From Nocardia tengchongensis (GTDB lineage: Bacteria > Actinomycetota > Actinomycetes > Mycobacteriales > Mycobacteriaceae), in assembly GCF_018362975.1 (NCBI RefSeq), contig NZ_CP074371.1, positions 744,001 to 808,000 of the forward strand: a stretch of 64,000 nt of DNA. Direction: 5' to 3'. Each line of letters starts with the position of its first letter. Within the stretch, counting starts at the first letter, position 1. The notes under the pieces are model-generated. The model worked only from the letters and a program-made list of their open reading frames with translations, was not told where the DNA came from and ran no database searches. This document shows, one piece after another, positions 44,479 to 52,983 of this stretch. The translations under genes were made by a program, and so were the position numbers.

Positions 44479-45663
44479 CTAGCCCAGACGCTCGATGATG
44501 GTGACGTTGGCGGTGCCGCCACCCTCACAGATGGTGAGCAGACCGTAGCGGCCGTTGACCCGCTCCAGCTCGTTGAGCAGGGTGGAGAACAGCTTGGCGC
44601 CGGTGGCGCCCAGCGGGTGGCCCAGCGCGATCGCGCCACCGTTGACGTTCACCTTGTCGGGGTCGGCGCCGGTCTCCTTGATCCAGGCCAGCACCACCGA
44701 GGCGAAGGCCTCGTTGATCTCGATGACATCCATGTCGTGGATGGTGAGACCGGTCTTCTCCAGCGCCCACTGGGTGGCCGGGATCGGCGCGGTGAGCATG
44801 AAGATCGGGTCCGCGCCGCGGGCGCTCACGTGGTGGATGCGGGCGCGCGGGGTGAGGCCGTACTCCTGGACCGCCCACTCCGAGGCCAGCAGGGTGGCAC
44901 TGGAGCCGTCGGAGATCTGGCTGGCCAGGGCGGCGGTGATGCGGCTGCCCTCGGCGAGCGGCTGCAGACCGGCCATCTTCTCCATGGTGGTCTCGCGCGG
45001 GCACTCGTCGATCGCGAACTCGCCGACCGGGATGATCTCGCGATCGAACTTGCCGTCCACGATGGCCTTGCGGGCGCGGTCGTGGCTACGCAGCGCCCAC
45101 TCCTCCATCTCCTTGCGGGAGATGTCCCACTTCTCGGCGATCATGGTGGCCGAATTGAACTGCGACACTTCACCGGTGCCGTAGCGGTGGTCCCAGCCCT
45201 CGGCGCCGACGAACGGCGACTCGAAGCCGTACTGCTGCCCGGCCAGCATGGCGGCCGAGATCGGGATGGCGCTCATGTTCTGCACGCCGCCGGCCACGAT
45301 CACCTCGGCGGTGCCGGACATGATGGCCTGCGCGCCGAAGGTGATGGCCTGCTGCGAGGAACCGCACTGACGGTCCACGGTGACGCCCGGCACCGACTCC
45401 GGGTAACCGGCGGCCAGCCACGAGGAGCGCGCGATATTGCCGGCCTGCGGGCCGATGGTGTCGCAGCAGCCGAACACCACGTCGTCCACGGCGGCCGGGT
45501 CCAGGTTGTGGCGCTCGAGCAGGCCCTTGATGGCGGCCGCGCCGAGGTCGGCCGGGTGCACGGCGGCCAGCGAGCCACCCCGCCGGCCGACCGGGGTACG
45601 CACGGCGTCGATCACGTACGCCTCACGCATCGGCGAATACTGGCGGCGGGACGGTGCTGACAT
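44479..45663 (-). CDS. fadA6: Thiolase FadA6 of the HIP pathway
   Basis: Acetyl-CoA acetyltransferase of 394 aa, orthologue of Rv3556c, which thiolyses a late acyl-CoA in breakdown of the last two steroid rings. The nucleophile Cys100 lies in DRQCGSSQQA. The [22 protein letters not shown] and CEGGG motifs are intact. The ATG at 45663 has AGGAG seven bases upstream; an internal ATG at 45630 is less likely. It lies 12 bases after kstR2 on the same strand, so it is controlled by the KstR2 box ahead of kstR2. Confidence 0.92.
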   Translation of the reverse strand: MSAPSRRQYSPMREAYVIDAVRTPVGRRGGSLAAVHPADLGAAAIKGLLERHNLDPAAVDDVVFGCCDTIGPQAGNIARSSWLAAGYPESVPGVTVDRQCGSSQQAITFGAQAIMSGTAEVIVAGGVQNMSAIPISAAMLAGQQYGFESPFVGAEGWDHRYGTGEVSQFNSATMIAEKWDISRKEMEEWALRSHDRARKAIVDGKFDREIIPVGEFAIDECPRETTMEKMAGLQPLAEGSRITAALASQISDGSSATLLASEWAVQEYGLTPRARIHHVSARGADPIFMLTAPIPATQWALEKTGLTIHDMDVIEINEAFASVVLAWIKETGADPDKVNVNGGAIALGHPLGATGAKLFSTLLNELERVNGRYGLLTICEGGGTANVTIIERLG

Positions 45664-45675
45664 CCGAATCTCCTA

Positions 45676-46290
45676 CTACTGCTGGGCACGCTGGTCGGGG
45701 CTGGTGAGCCCGTCGAGCACGATGGTCAGGTACTGCTTGGCGAGGTTGTCCACGGTGATCCGGCCGCCGGGCTGGTACCAGCGCACCGACACCCACACGG
45801 TGTCGCGCAGGAACCGGTAGGCCAGTTCGATGTCCATCTCCGGGCGGAAGCTGCCGTCGGCGACGCCCTTGGCGAGCACCTGGTGCCAGAGCTCGCGGAA
45901 CTCCTTGTTGTATTCGGCGATGTAGTCGAATCGCGGAGTGCCACTGAGGCGTTTGGCCTCGGCCTGGTAGATGGCCACGGCGGCGTGGAACTGGTCGAAG
46001 GATTCGTAGGACGCGGTGACCAGGGCCTCGAGGGTGTCGCGCGCGGGCACGCCGGCGGACACGATCTCGCGGTAGCGCCCGAAGAGATCGTCGAGGAACC
46101 CGCGCAGGATTTCGTCCACCATGGCTTCTTTGGAATCGAAGTGGTGGTACAGACTCCCGGATAGAATCCCCGCCGCGTCGGCAATATCGCGCACCGTGGT
46201 CGCGCGCAGGCCGCGCTCCGCGAATAGGTTCGCGGCGAGGCCGAGCAGCTCGGTGCGACGTGCCGATTTGGACGGGTCAGGTTGGGTCAC
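45676..46290 (-). CDS. kstR2: TetR-family repressor KstR2
   Basis: TetR-type repressor of 204 aa, orthologue of Rv3557c. The HTH RGLRATTVRDIADAAGILSG and LYHHFDSKEAMVDEILRGFL are nearly identical to KstR2, and the ligand-domain end has RFLRDTVWVSVRWYQPGGRI. KstR2 controls the HIP regulon and responds to HIP-CoA. The frame opens at a TTG (46305), but the GTG at 46290 is preferred: TATATT stands six bases upstream, suggesting a leaderless message. A KstR2-like box covers this promoter, fitting autorepression. It is followed by fadA6. Confidence 0.93.
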   Translation of the reverse strand: MTQPDPSKSARRTELLGLAANLFAERGLRATTVRDIADAAGILSGSLYHHFDSKEAMVDEILRGFLDDLFGRYREIVSAGVPARDTLEALVTASYESFDQFHAAVAIYQAEAKRLSGTPRFDYIAEYNKEFRELWHQVLAKGVADGSFRPEMDIELAYRFLRDTVWVSVRWYQPGGRITVDNLAKQYLTIVLDGLTSPDQRAQQ

Positions 46291-46304
46291 CCCGTCAATA
46301 TACA

Positions 46305-46318
46305 ACCAAGCATTTGCT
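46305..46318. promoter_or_regulatory. KstR2 operator of kstR2-fadA6
   Basis: ACCAAGCATTTGCT matches AnCAAGnnCTTGnT except for T in place of the second C. It lies 14 bases before the GTG start and just upstream of the presumed -10 TATATT. The surrounding CCAAGCATTTGCTTGG is a longer inverted repeat. Confidence 0.82.
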
Positions 46319-46337
46319 TGGTCCAGGGCGCTCCCAT

Positions 46338-47042
46338 TCAGCGCATCGAGAAGCGCAGTGGTGACGACACCGACAGATCGGCCAGCAGCCGGTCACAGAT
46401 GATGACCGGCGAGATGCCCGCCCGGGCCATTCGCGCCACCAACGCCAATCGCCGCTCGGGACTGTCCCATTCGACCGTGAGCGGATCCCGGCCCGGCCCA
46501 GCGTCCACCGTGGCCATCACGCGCGGCGGGGCGCCACCCCGCGCGGGTTCCTCGATGAGCTTCAGGACCATTCCCCGCTGCCACGCGCGATAGGTCTCCA
46601 TATCCGCGCCCAGCACCAATTTGTCTGTGGCAGCGCACAATCCCTGGGCGATGCCGTCGACGAAGGCCACCTGGTCGTAGCGCAGGCGGCGGCAGGTGCG
46701 CACCACCTCCAGCAGATCGGCCCGCACCTCGCACAACAGGGCCGTTCGTTTTCGGCGGCGCTGATCGGCCTCACTGTCCAGGTGCCCGGCGGCCCGGGAC
46801 AAGCCGAGGCGGCGAGCGCGATCCCGATCGCGAATCATGTCCTGCCGCAACGCGGCGCGCGGATCACGCGTCACGTCGGATTCGTCCACGGCGTGTTGTT
46901 CGAGAATCTGCGCCGCCCGCATGGCGGTGGCGCACTCCGAGTCGTGCTCGAGTAATTCCGCGCCCAAAGTCAGTGCGGCCAGAACGACATTGTCGAGCCT
47001 GCGGCGCGCCAGGACGACCTCACGCACCAGCTCGAGTTCCAT
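46338..47042 (-). CDS. Hypothetical protein, Arg/Leu-rich helical
   Basis: Protein of 234 aa not recognised. It is mostly predicted helical, rich in Arg, Leu, Ala and Glu, with MELELVREVVLARRRLDNVV at the start, a basic middle (RDRDRARRLGLSRAAGHLDS) and a segment near the end reading WDSPERRLALVARMARAGIS. No signal peptide or membrane helix is visible. The ATG at 47042 is preferred over 47093 because the extra 17 residues look non-coding; neither has a clear ribosome site. It sits where M. tuberculosis has PPE64, between kstR2 and ipdF, without its own KstR2 box. The 252-base gap upstream of it holds a terminator hairpin. Confidence 0.6.
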   Translation of the reverse strand: MELELVREVVLARRRLDNVVLAALTLGAELLEHDSECATAMRAAQILEQHAVDESDVTRDPRAALRQDMIRDRDRARRLGLSRAAGHLDSEADQRRRKRTALLCEVRADLLEVVRTCRRLRYDQVAFVDGIAQGLCAATDKLVLGADMETYRAWQRGMVLKLIEEPARGGAPPRVMATVDAGPGRDPLTVEWDSPERRLALVARMARAGISPVIICDRLLADLSVSSPLRFSMR

Positions 47043-47188
47043 TTCCGCGTGGGCTTGTTCAGGAGCTGCTTGTTGACGGCGATCCGGACCCATGGGTCGT
47101 GCCCTTCGACTAGCGGTACCGGCCTAAACCAGGATTGCACAACGACAGGGTCGGCGCGCCAGCCATTTGTTTCTCGGGCGAAAACGGA

Positions 47189-47221
47189 CACTGCCGCGCC
47201 CCCGAAGGGAACGCGGCAGTG
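47189..47221 (-). terminator. Terminator of fadE30-ipdF
   Basis: CACTGCCGCG and CGCGGCAGTG form a ten-base stem. On the minus strand it lies 73 bases past the ipdF stop and is followed by TCCGTTTTCG. Confidence 0.72.
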
Positions 47222-47294
47222 AGAAAAGCTGCGACCGTACGCCACAGCATTTCGTATCGGCCGAACGCACTAATTCGGCCGAACCCGAATCGAA

Positions 47295-48089
47295 TTACGC
47301 CCGCTGGCTCGAAATGGAGACGACCTCACCGGTCAGGTAGGTGGTGTAGTCGCTGGCGAGCATGGCGATGGTGGCGGCCACCTCCCACGGCTCGGCGGCG
47401 CGGCCGAAGGCCTCACCCGCGGCCAGGCGGTCGAGCAGATCGCCCGAGGTGACCTTGTCCAGGAAGGCGTGGCGGGCGATGGACGGGGCCACCGCGTTGA
47501 TCCGCACGCCGTACTCGGCGGCCTCGACGGCCGAGCAGCGGGTCAGCGCCATCACGCCGGCCTTGGCGGCGGCGTAGTGGGCCTGGCCGTGCTGGGCACG
47601 CCAGCCGAGCACCGAGGCGTTGTTCACGACGACGCCGCCGTGACCGGCCTCGCGGAAGTACTTCAGCACCGCGCGGGTGGCGCGGAAGGTGCCGTTGAGG
47701 GTGATGTCGAGGACCTTGTCCCACTGCTCGTCGGTCATGTCGACGACCGGGACCTCGCCGCCGAGACCGGCGTTGTTGACCATGACGTCGATGCGGCCGA
47801 ACGCGGCGACGGCACCCGCGATCAGGGCGTCGACCTGCTCGGTGGAGCTGACGTCGCAGGGCACCGAGGCGACCCGGCGGTCCGGGAACTCGGCCTGCAG
47901 CGCCTCTTCGGTCTCCTTCAGGCGACGCTCGTGCCAGTCGGAGACGACCACGTCCGCGCCCTCGGAGAGCAGGCGGCGCGCGGTGGCCGAACCGATGCCG
48001 GTGCCCGCGGCGGCGGTCACGACCGCGATCTTGCCCGCGAGCAGGTTGTGGCCGGGGGTGATTTCGGGGGCGGTGGACAGGTCGGTCAC
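47295..48089 (-). CDS. ipdF: IpdF, SDR-family beta-hydroxy-CoA dehydrogenase of the HIP pathway
   Basis: Short-chain dehydrogenase of 264 aa, orthologue of Rv3559c. The cofactor motif is TAAAGTGIGSATARR, with NNAG, the NNASV serine and YAAAKAG active site. IpdF oxidises or reduces the 5-hydroxy group of HIP-type CoA esters before ring opening. Its start overlaps the fadE30 stop by four bases (ATGA), so it is translationally coupled and shares the KstR2-controlled fadE30 promoter. Confidence 0.9.
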   Translation of the reverse strand: MTDLSTAPEITPGHNLLAGKIAVVTAAAGTGIGSATARRLLSEGADVVVSDWHERRLKETEEALQAEFPDRRVASVPCDVSSTEQVDALIAGAVAAFGRIDVMVNNAGLGGEVPVVDMTDEQWDKVLDITLNGTFRATRAVLKYFREAGHGGVVVNNASVLGWRAQHGQAHYAAAKAGVMALTRCSAVEAAEYGVRINAVAPSIARHAFLDKVTSGDLLDRLAAGEAFGRAAEPWEVAATIAMLASDYTTYLTGEVVSISSQRA

Positions 48090-49312
48090 GGTCGAGCCTC
48101 TCGGGGAAGTCCGAGCACGCGCTCGGAGATGATATTGCGCTGCACTTCGTTCGAACCGCCGTAGATGGTGTCCGCGCGAGTGAAGAGGAACATGCGCTGC
48201 CAGGCGTTCAGGTCATCGCCCTCACCGTCGGCGATCAGGCCGGGCGCGCCGAGCACGTCCATGGCCAGCTCACCCAGGTCGCGGTGCCAGTTGGCCCACA
48301 GCAGCTTGGTGACCGACGCCTGACCGGCGGCGGTGCGAGCATCCACCGATGCCCCGTCGTGGCCGGATTCCAGGGTGCGCAGCACGTGTGCGCGCAGCAC
48401 CCGCAGGCCGACCCACGCCTTGTCGAGGCGATCGGCGATGACCGGGTTCTCGATGGCGCCGTTCTCCTTGGCCACGGCCTCCAGATCGGCAAGCTCCCGC
48501 GCGTAGCGGATCTGCTGGCCTACCGTGGAGATGCCGCGCTCGAAGGTGAGCGTGCCCATGGCGACCTTCCAGCCGTCGCCGGGCTGCCCGACCACCAGAT
48601 CGGCGGCGGTGCGGGCGTTCTCGAAGAAGACCTCGTTGAATTCCGCGGTCCCGGTGAGCTGGATGATGGGCCGCACCTCGACGCCCGGCTGCTTCATGGG
48701 CACGAGCAGATAGGACAGGCCGTGATGGCGGGTCGAGCCCTTCTCGGTGCGGGCGACCACGAAGCACCAGTCCGACAGATGCGCGAGCGAGGTCCACACC
48801 TTCTGGCCGTTGATGACCCACTCATCGCCCTCGAGCTGGGCGGAGGTGGTGACGGCGGCCAGGTCCGAACCGGCGCCCGGCTCCGAATAGCCCTGGCACC
48901 ACAGTTCGGTGACGTTGCGGATGCCCGGCAGGAAGCGCTGCTTCTGCTCTTCGGTGCCGAAGGCCAGGACGGTGGGGCCGAGCAGTTCCTCACCCAGGTG
49001 CGAGACCCGGGCCGGGGCGTCGGCCTTGGCGTATTCCTCGTGGAAGATGACCTGCTGGCGCAGGGTGGCGTCGCGGCCGCCCCACTCCTTGGGCCAGCCC
49101 AGGCAGGTGAGGCCGGCGGCGGCGAGGGCGCGGTCCCACTCGAGCCGCTCCTCGAAAGCCTCGTGCTCGCGCCCGGGACCACCCAGACCGCGCAGCTCGC
49201 GGAACTGGCCGTTCAGGTTCTCGGCCAGCCATTCACGCACCTCAGCACGGAATTCGGCGTCCTCGGGGGGCTCAATCCCGCTGGCCGGTTCGGGGGTCTG
49301 GATCATGCTCAC
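48086..49312 (-). CDS. fadE30: Acyl-CoA dehydrogenase FadE30
   Basis: Acyl-CoA dehydrogenase, 408 aa from the GTG at 49312 (406 from the ATG at 49306), orthologue of Rv3560c, which desaturates the propionyl-CoA side chain of 5-hydroxy-HIP-CoA. Motifs GYSEPGAGSDLAAV, WVINGQKVWTSLAH, FERGISTVGQ (catalytic Glu region) and IYGGSNEVQRNIISERVLGL are intact. The frame opens further up at 49333, but that start lies inside the KstR2 box. GTG is preferred because TACTCT stands six bases upstream, as in other leaderless genes here. It diverges from fadD3. Confidence 0.92.
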   Translation of the reverse strand: MSMIQTPEPASGIEPPEDAEFRAEVREWLAENLNGQFRELRGLGGPGREHEAFEERLEWDRALAAAGLTCLGWPKEWGGRDATLRQQVIFHEEYAKADAPARVSHLGEELLGPTVLAFGTEEQKQRFLPGIRNVTELWCQGYSEPGAGSDLAAVTTSAQLEGDEWVINGQKVWTSLAHLSDWCFVVARTEKGSTRHHGLSYLLVPMKQPGVEVRPIIQLTGTAEFNEVFFENARTAADLVVGQPGDGWKVAMGTLTFERGISTVGQQIRYARELADLEAVAKENGAIENPVIADRLDKAWVGLRVLRAHVLRTLESGHDGASVDARTAAGQASVTKLLWANWHRDLGELAMDVLGAPGLIADGEGDDLNAWQRMFLFTRADTIYGGSNEVQRNIISERVLGLPREARP

Positions 49313-49328
49313 GTCGGTAGAGTAACCT

Positions 49329-49342
49329 ACCAAGCACTTGCT
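49329..49342. promoter_or_regulatory. KstR2 operator in the fadE30-fadD3 divergent promoter
   Basis: ACCAAGCACTTGCT matches AnCAAGnnCTTGnT exactly. It lies 16 bases before the fadE30 start and 35 bases before fadD3 and should control both operons. Confidence 0.93.
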
Positions 49343-49377
49343 TTGTTAGACCCATTCCCGGACAGCGAGGAAGCCCT

Positions 49378-50928
49378 GTGACATCTCCTCCGCAGACCAC
49401 GCCACTTGCTCTGCACGCGGCCGCGCACGCCTACGGTGACGCGCCCGCCGTGGCAGACGGCGCCGTGCGCCTGAGCTGGTCGCAACTGCTGGACTCGGTC
49501 CGTGAGACCGCCCGCGCGCTCATGGCCCGCGGCATCCAGCGCGGCGACCGCATCGGCATCTGGGCGCCCAACACCCACCACTGGGTGAGCGCGGTGCTGG
49601 CCACCCACTACGTGGGCGCGACCATCGTGCCGCTGAACACCCGGTACGTGGCCGACGAGGCGGCGGACACGCTGTCGCGGGTGCACGCCAAGGCGCTGTT
49701 CATCGCGGGTGAATTCCTCGGCCGCGACCGGCTGGCCGAATTGCGCGCGCACGCACCGGAACTGGGCATCGAGACGGTCGTCGTCATCCCGGTCGAGGGC
49801 GAAGCGCCCGTCGAGAACGCCATCGCCTGGTCCGACCTGGGCAAGGTGGCCGAGACCGTGAGCCTCGACGAGGTCGTCGCACGCGCGGAATCGGTATCGC
49901 CGGACGACCTGTCCGACATCCTGTTCACCTCCGGCACCACCGGCCGCAGCAAGGGAGCGCTCATCGCGCACCGGCAGCTGCTGACCAGTGCCCGCGCGTG
50001 GGCCGACTGCGCGACTCTGAACAGCGACGACCGCTATCTGGTGGTGCCGCCGTTCTTCCACAGCTTCGGCTACAAGGCGGGCATCATCACCTGCCTGGCC
50101 ACCGGCGCGACCATCGTGCCGCAGGCCGTCTTCGACGTGCCCGAGACCATGCGGTTGATCAGCACCGAGCGCATCACCGTGCTCACCGGTCCGCCCACCA
50201 TTCACCAGACCATCCTCGATCACCCCGAGCGGGACGGGGCGGATCTGTCCAGCCTGCGCGTCGCGGTCACCGGTGCGGCCACGGTGCCGGTCGTGCTCAT
50301 CGAAAGACTGCGCTCGGAGCTGACTTTCGATGTGGTGCTGACCGCCTACGGCCAGACCGAGTCCGGCGGCTTCGGCACCATGTGCCGGCCCGAGGACTCC
50401 AGCGAGACCATCGCCAACACCTGCGGCCGCACCATCGACGGCTTCGAGATGAAGCTGGCCGACAACGGCGAGCTGCTGCTGCGCAGCGACCAGGTGATGC
50501 GCGGCTACCTCGACGACCCGCAGGCCACCGCCGCCACCATCGACCCGGACGGCTGGCTGCACACCGGCGATGTCGCCGTCATCGACGAGCGCGGCTACAT
50601 GAAGGTCACCGACCGGCTCAAGGACATGTACATCTCCGGCGGCTTCAATGTGTATCCCGCCGAGGTGGAACAGGCCATGGCCCGCATCGAGGGCGTCGCC
50701 GAGACCGCGGTCATCGGCGTGCCGGACGAGCGTATGGGCGAGGTCGGCAAGGTGTACGTGGTGCGCCGGGCCGGGTCGGAGCTGACCGCCGAGGACGTGA
50801 TCGCGAAGGCCAAGACCATGCTGGCCAACTTCAAGGTGCCGCGGTTCGTGGAATTCCGCGACGCGCTGCCGTACAACGCCGCAGGCAAGGTGCTGAAGCG
50901 CAACCTACGTGATGAGGAGAAGGCGTGA
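49378..50928 (+). CDS. fadD3: HIP-CoA ligase FadD3
   Basis: AMP-forming acyl-CoA synthetase of 516 aa, orthologue of Rv3561, which activates HIP (the C/D-ring propanoate left after ring A/B degradation). The adenylation motifs ILFTSGTTGRSKGALIAHRQ, TAYGQTESGG, GWLHTGDVAVIDERGYMKV and the C-terminal Lys in NAAGKVLKRNLRD are present. The start is GTG with GAGGAAG nine bases upstream. It begins the fadD3-echA-fadE31-fadE32-fadE33 operon and shares a KstR2 box with fadE30. Confidence 0.93.
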   Translation: MTSPPQTTPLALHAAAHAYGDAPAVADGAVRLSWSQLLDSVRETARALMARGIQRGDRIGIWAPNTHHWVSAVLATHYVGATIVPLNTRYVADEAADTLSRVHAKALFIAGEFLGRDRLAELRAHAPELGIETVVVIPVEGEAPVENAIAWSDLGKVAETVSLDEVVARAESVSPDDLSDILFTSGTTGRSKGALIAHRQLLTSARAWADCATLNSDDRYLVVPPFFHSFGYKAGIITCLATGATIVPQAVFDVPETMRLISTERITVLTGPPTIHQTILDHPERDGADLSSLRVAVTGAATVPVVLIERLRSELTFDVVLTAYGQTESGGFGTMCRPEDSSETIANTCGRTIDGFEMKLADNGELLLRSDQVMRGYLDDPQATAATIDPDGWLHTGDVAVIDERGYMKVTDRLKDMYISGGFNVYPAEVEQAMARIEGVAETAVIGVPDERMGEVGKVYVVRRAGSELTAEDVIAKAKTMLANFKVPRFVEFRDALPYNAAGKVLKRNLRDEEKA

Positions 50929-51833
50929 GCCAGGAATTGGGGCCCATCCCCGATGAGGGCGAAGTCGTCCTCTACGAGAAGCGCGGCCCGATCGCGGTCG
51001 TCACGCTGAACCGGCCGGACTTCCGCAATGCGCAGAACTCGGTCATGACCTACGCCCTCGACGCCGCCTTCACCAAGGCCGTCGAGGACGCCGAGGTCAA
51101 GGTGATCGTCCTGGCCGGCGCCGGAAAGCATTTCAGCGCCGGGCACGACATCGGCACGCAGGGCCGCGATCATCACATCTCCTACGAGAACCAGGCCGTC
51201 ATGTGGTGGGACCACGTGGACCGGCCGGGCGGCGATCAGCGGTTCGCGCGCGAGTCCGAGGTGTACCTGGGCATGTGCCGGCGTTGGCGGGAGATCCCCA
51301 AGCGCACCATCGCCATGGTGCAAGGCGCGTGCATCGCAGGTGCCCTCATGCTGGCGTGGGCCTGCGACATGATCGTGGCCTCCGAGGACGCGTTCTTCTC
51401 CGATCCGGTGGTCCGCATGGGCATTCCGGGCGTCGAGTACTTCGCGCACCCGTGGGTGCTGGGACCGCGCCGCGCCAAGGAGGTGCTGTTCACCGGTGAG
51501 CGCTTCACCGCGGCACAGGCTTACGAGTGGGGCATGCTGAATCGCGTTGTCCCGCGCGAGGAGCTGGAGGCGCAGACCATCGCGCTCGCCGAGAAGATCG
51601 CGGAGATGCCGCAGTTCGGGCTGGCGCTCACCAAGAAGGCCGTCAACCAGTGCGAGGACCTGATGGGGATGCGCGCGGGCATGGATTCCGTGTTCGGCCT
51701 GCATCACTTCGCGCACGCCCACAATGCCGAGGTCGGCCAGGGCTCATTGGGCGGTATGGACGCGAAGTCCATGAAAGCGGCCGCGGCCACGGCGAGCCGT
51801 GCATCGGACACTACGAACGACGGGGCAAAGTAA
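50925..51833 (+). CDS. Enoyl-CoA hydratase/isomerase family protein within the HIP operon
   Basis: Crotonase-fold protein of 302 aa. The oxyanion-hole segments AGAGKHFSAGHDIGTQGRDH and MVQGACIAGALMLAWACDMI are clear. Family catalytic glutamates are replaced in part (DPVVRMGIPGVEYFAHPWVL). About 30 residues longer than typical hydratases, with a 30-residue Ala/Lys tail. It overlaps the fadD3 stop (GTGA) and abuts fadE31, so it is co-translated with HIP-pathway genes, although M. tuberculosis has no gene at this place between Rv3561 and Rv3562. It probably hydrates a FadE30 or FadE31-33 product. Confidence 0.86.
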   Translation: MSQELGPIPDEGEVVLYEKRGPIAVVTLNRPDFRNAQNSVMTYALDAAFTKAVEDAEVKVIVLAGAGKHFSAGHDIGTQGRDHHISYENQAVMWWDHVDRPGGDQRFARESEVYLGMCRRWREIPKRTIAMVQGACIAGALMLAWACDMIVASEDAFFSDPVVRMGIPGVEYFAHPWVLGPRRAKEVLFTGERFTAAQAYEWGMLNRVVPREELEAQTIALAEKIAEMPQFGLALTKKAVNQCEDLMGMRAGMDSVFGLHHFAHAHNAEVGQGSLGGMDAKSMKAAAATASRASDTTNDGAK

Positions 51834-52964
51834 GTGGATCTCGAATTCGACAGCAAGACCGAGGAATTCCGCGCCGAGGTGCGCGACTTCCTGGCGGCGA
51901 ACATGCCCGCCGCTCCCCTGCCGTCCATGGACACCAAGGCGGGTTTCGAGCTGCACCGCGAGTGGGAGGCCAAGCTGGCCGACGCCCGCCTGTCGTGTGT
52001 GGCCTGGCCCGCCGAGTACGGCGGCCGTGACGCCTCGCTGACCGAATGGGTCATCTTCGAGGAGGAGTACTACGCCGCGGGCGCGCCCGGTCGCGTCTCG
52101 CAGAACGGCATCTTCCTGCTCGCGCCGACCCTGTTCGAGCACGGCTCCCCCGAGCAGCTGGCCCGCATCCTGCCGAGAATGGCGCGCGCGGACGATATCT
52201 GGGCGCAGGCCTGGTCCGAGCCGGAGGCCGGTTCCGACCTGGCCGGTATCCGCTCCACCGCCAAGCGCACCGAGGGCGGCTGGATCCTCAACGGCCAGAA
52301 GACCTGGAGCTCGCGGGCCTCGTTCGCGGACTGGGGTTTCGGCCTGTTCCGCAGTGACCCGGAGGCGCAGCGCCACAAGGGCCTCACCTACCTGATGTTC
52401 CCGCTCACCGCGGACGGCGTCACGGTGCGGCCGATTCCGCAGCTGGACGGCGAGCCGGGCTTCGCGGAGATCTTCCTGGACAACGTGTTCGTGCCCGATC
52501 AGGACGTGATCGGTGAGGCGAACAACGGCTGGAAGGTCGCGATGGCGACCTCCAGCAACGAGCGTGGTCTGTCGCTGCGCGCGCCGGGCCGGTTCAACGC
52601 CACCGCCCGCAAGCTGATCGAGCTGTGGAAGGACTCGGCCGCCGAGTCCGACACCGCCGCCGCCGACCGCGTGGTCGACGCGTGGGTGGGCGCGGAGGCG
52701 TACCGCCTCAACACCTGGGCCACCGTGACCCGCCTGGCCGACGGTGGCCAGCTGGGCGCGGAGTCCTCGGTGAACAAGGTGTTCTGGTCGGATCTGGACA
52801 TCGCCATGCACGAGACCGCGCTCGATCTGCACGGCGCGGCCGCGGAGCAGGAGTCGGCCTGGACCGACGGTTACCTGTTCTCGCTGGCGGGCCCGATCTA
52901 CGCCGGCACCAACGAGATCCAGCGCAACATCATCGCCGAACGCCTGCTCGGCCTGCCGCGATAG
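51834..52964 (+). CDS. fadE31: Acyl-CoA dehydrogenase FadE31, catalytic-type subunit
   Basis: Acyl-CoA dehydrogenase of 376 aa, orthologue of Rv3562. Motifs AWSEPEAGSDLAGIRSTAKR, WILNGQKTWSSRASFADWG and IYAGTNEIQRNIIAERLLGL are intact, and SSNERGLSL marks the catalytic Glu region. FadE31 forms mixed tetramers with FadE32 or FadE33. The GTG start follows the echA stop immediately, with AAAGTAAG as a weak ribosome site, implying translational coupling. The fadE32 gene begins 19 bases after the stop with GGGAGGA. Confidence 0.9.
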   Translation: MDLEFDSKTEEFRAEVRDFLAANMPAAPLPSMDTKAGFELHREWEAKLADARLSCVAWPAEYGGRDASLTEWVIFEEEYYAAGAPGRVSQNGIFLLAPTLFEHGSPEQLARILPRMARADDIWAQAWSEPEAGSDLAGIRSTAKRTEGGWILNGQKTWSSRASFADWGFGLFRSDPEAQRHKGLTYLMFPLTADGVTVRPIPQLDGEPGFAEIFLDNVFVPDQDVIGEANNGWKVAMATSSNERGLSLRAPGRFNATARKLIELWKDSAAESDTAAADRVVDAWVGAEAYRLNTWATVTRLADGGQLGAESSVNKVFWSDLDIAMHETALDLHGAAAEQESAWTDGYLFSLAGPIYAGTNEIQRNIIAERLLGLPR

Positions 52965-52983
52965 CCACAGGGAGGACGACGAC

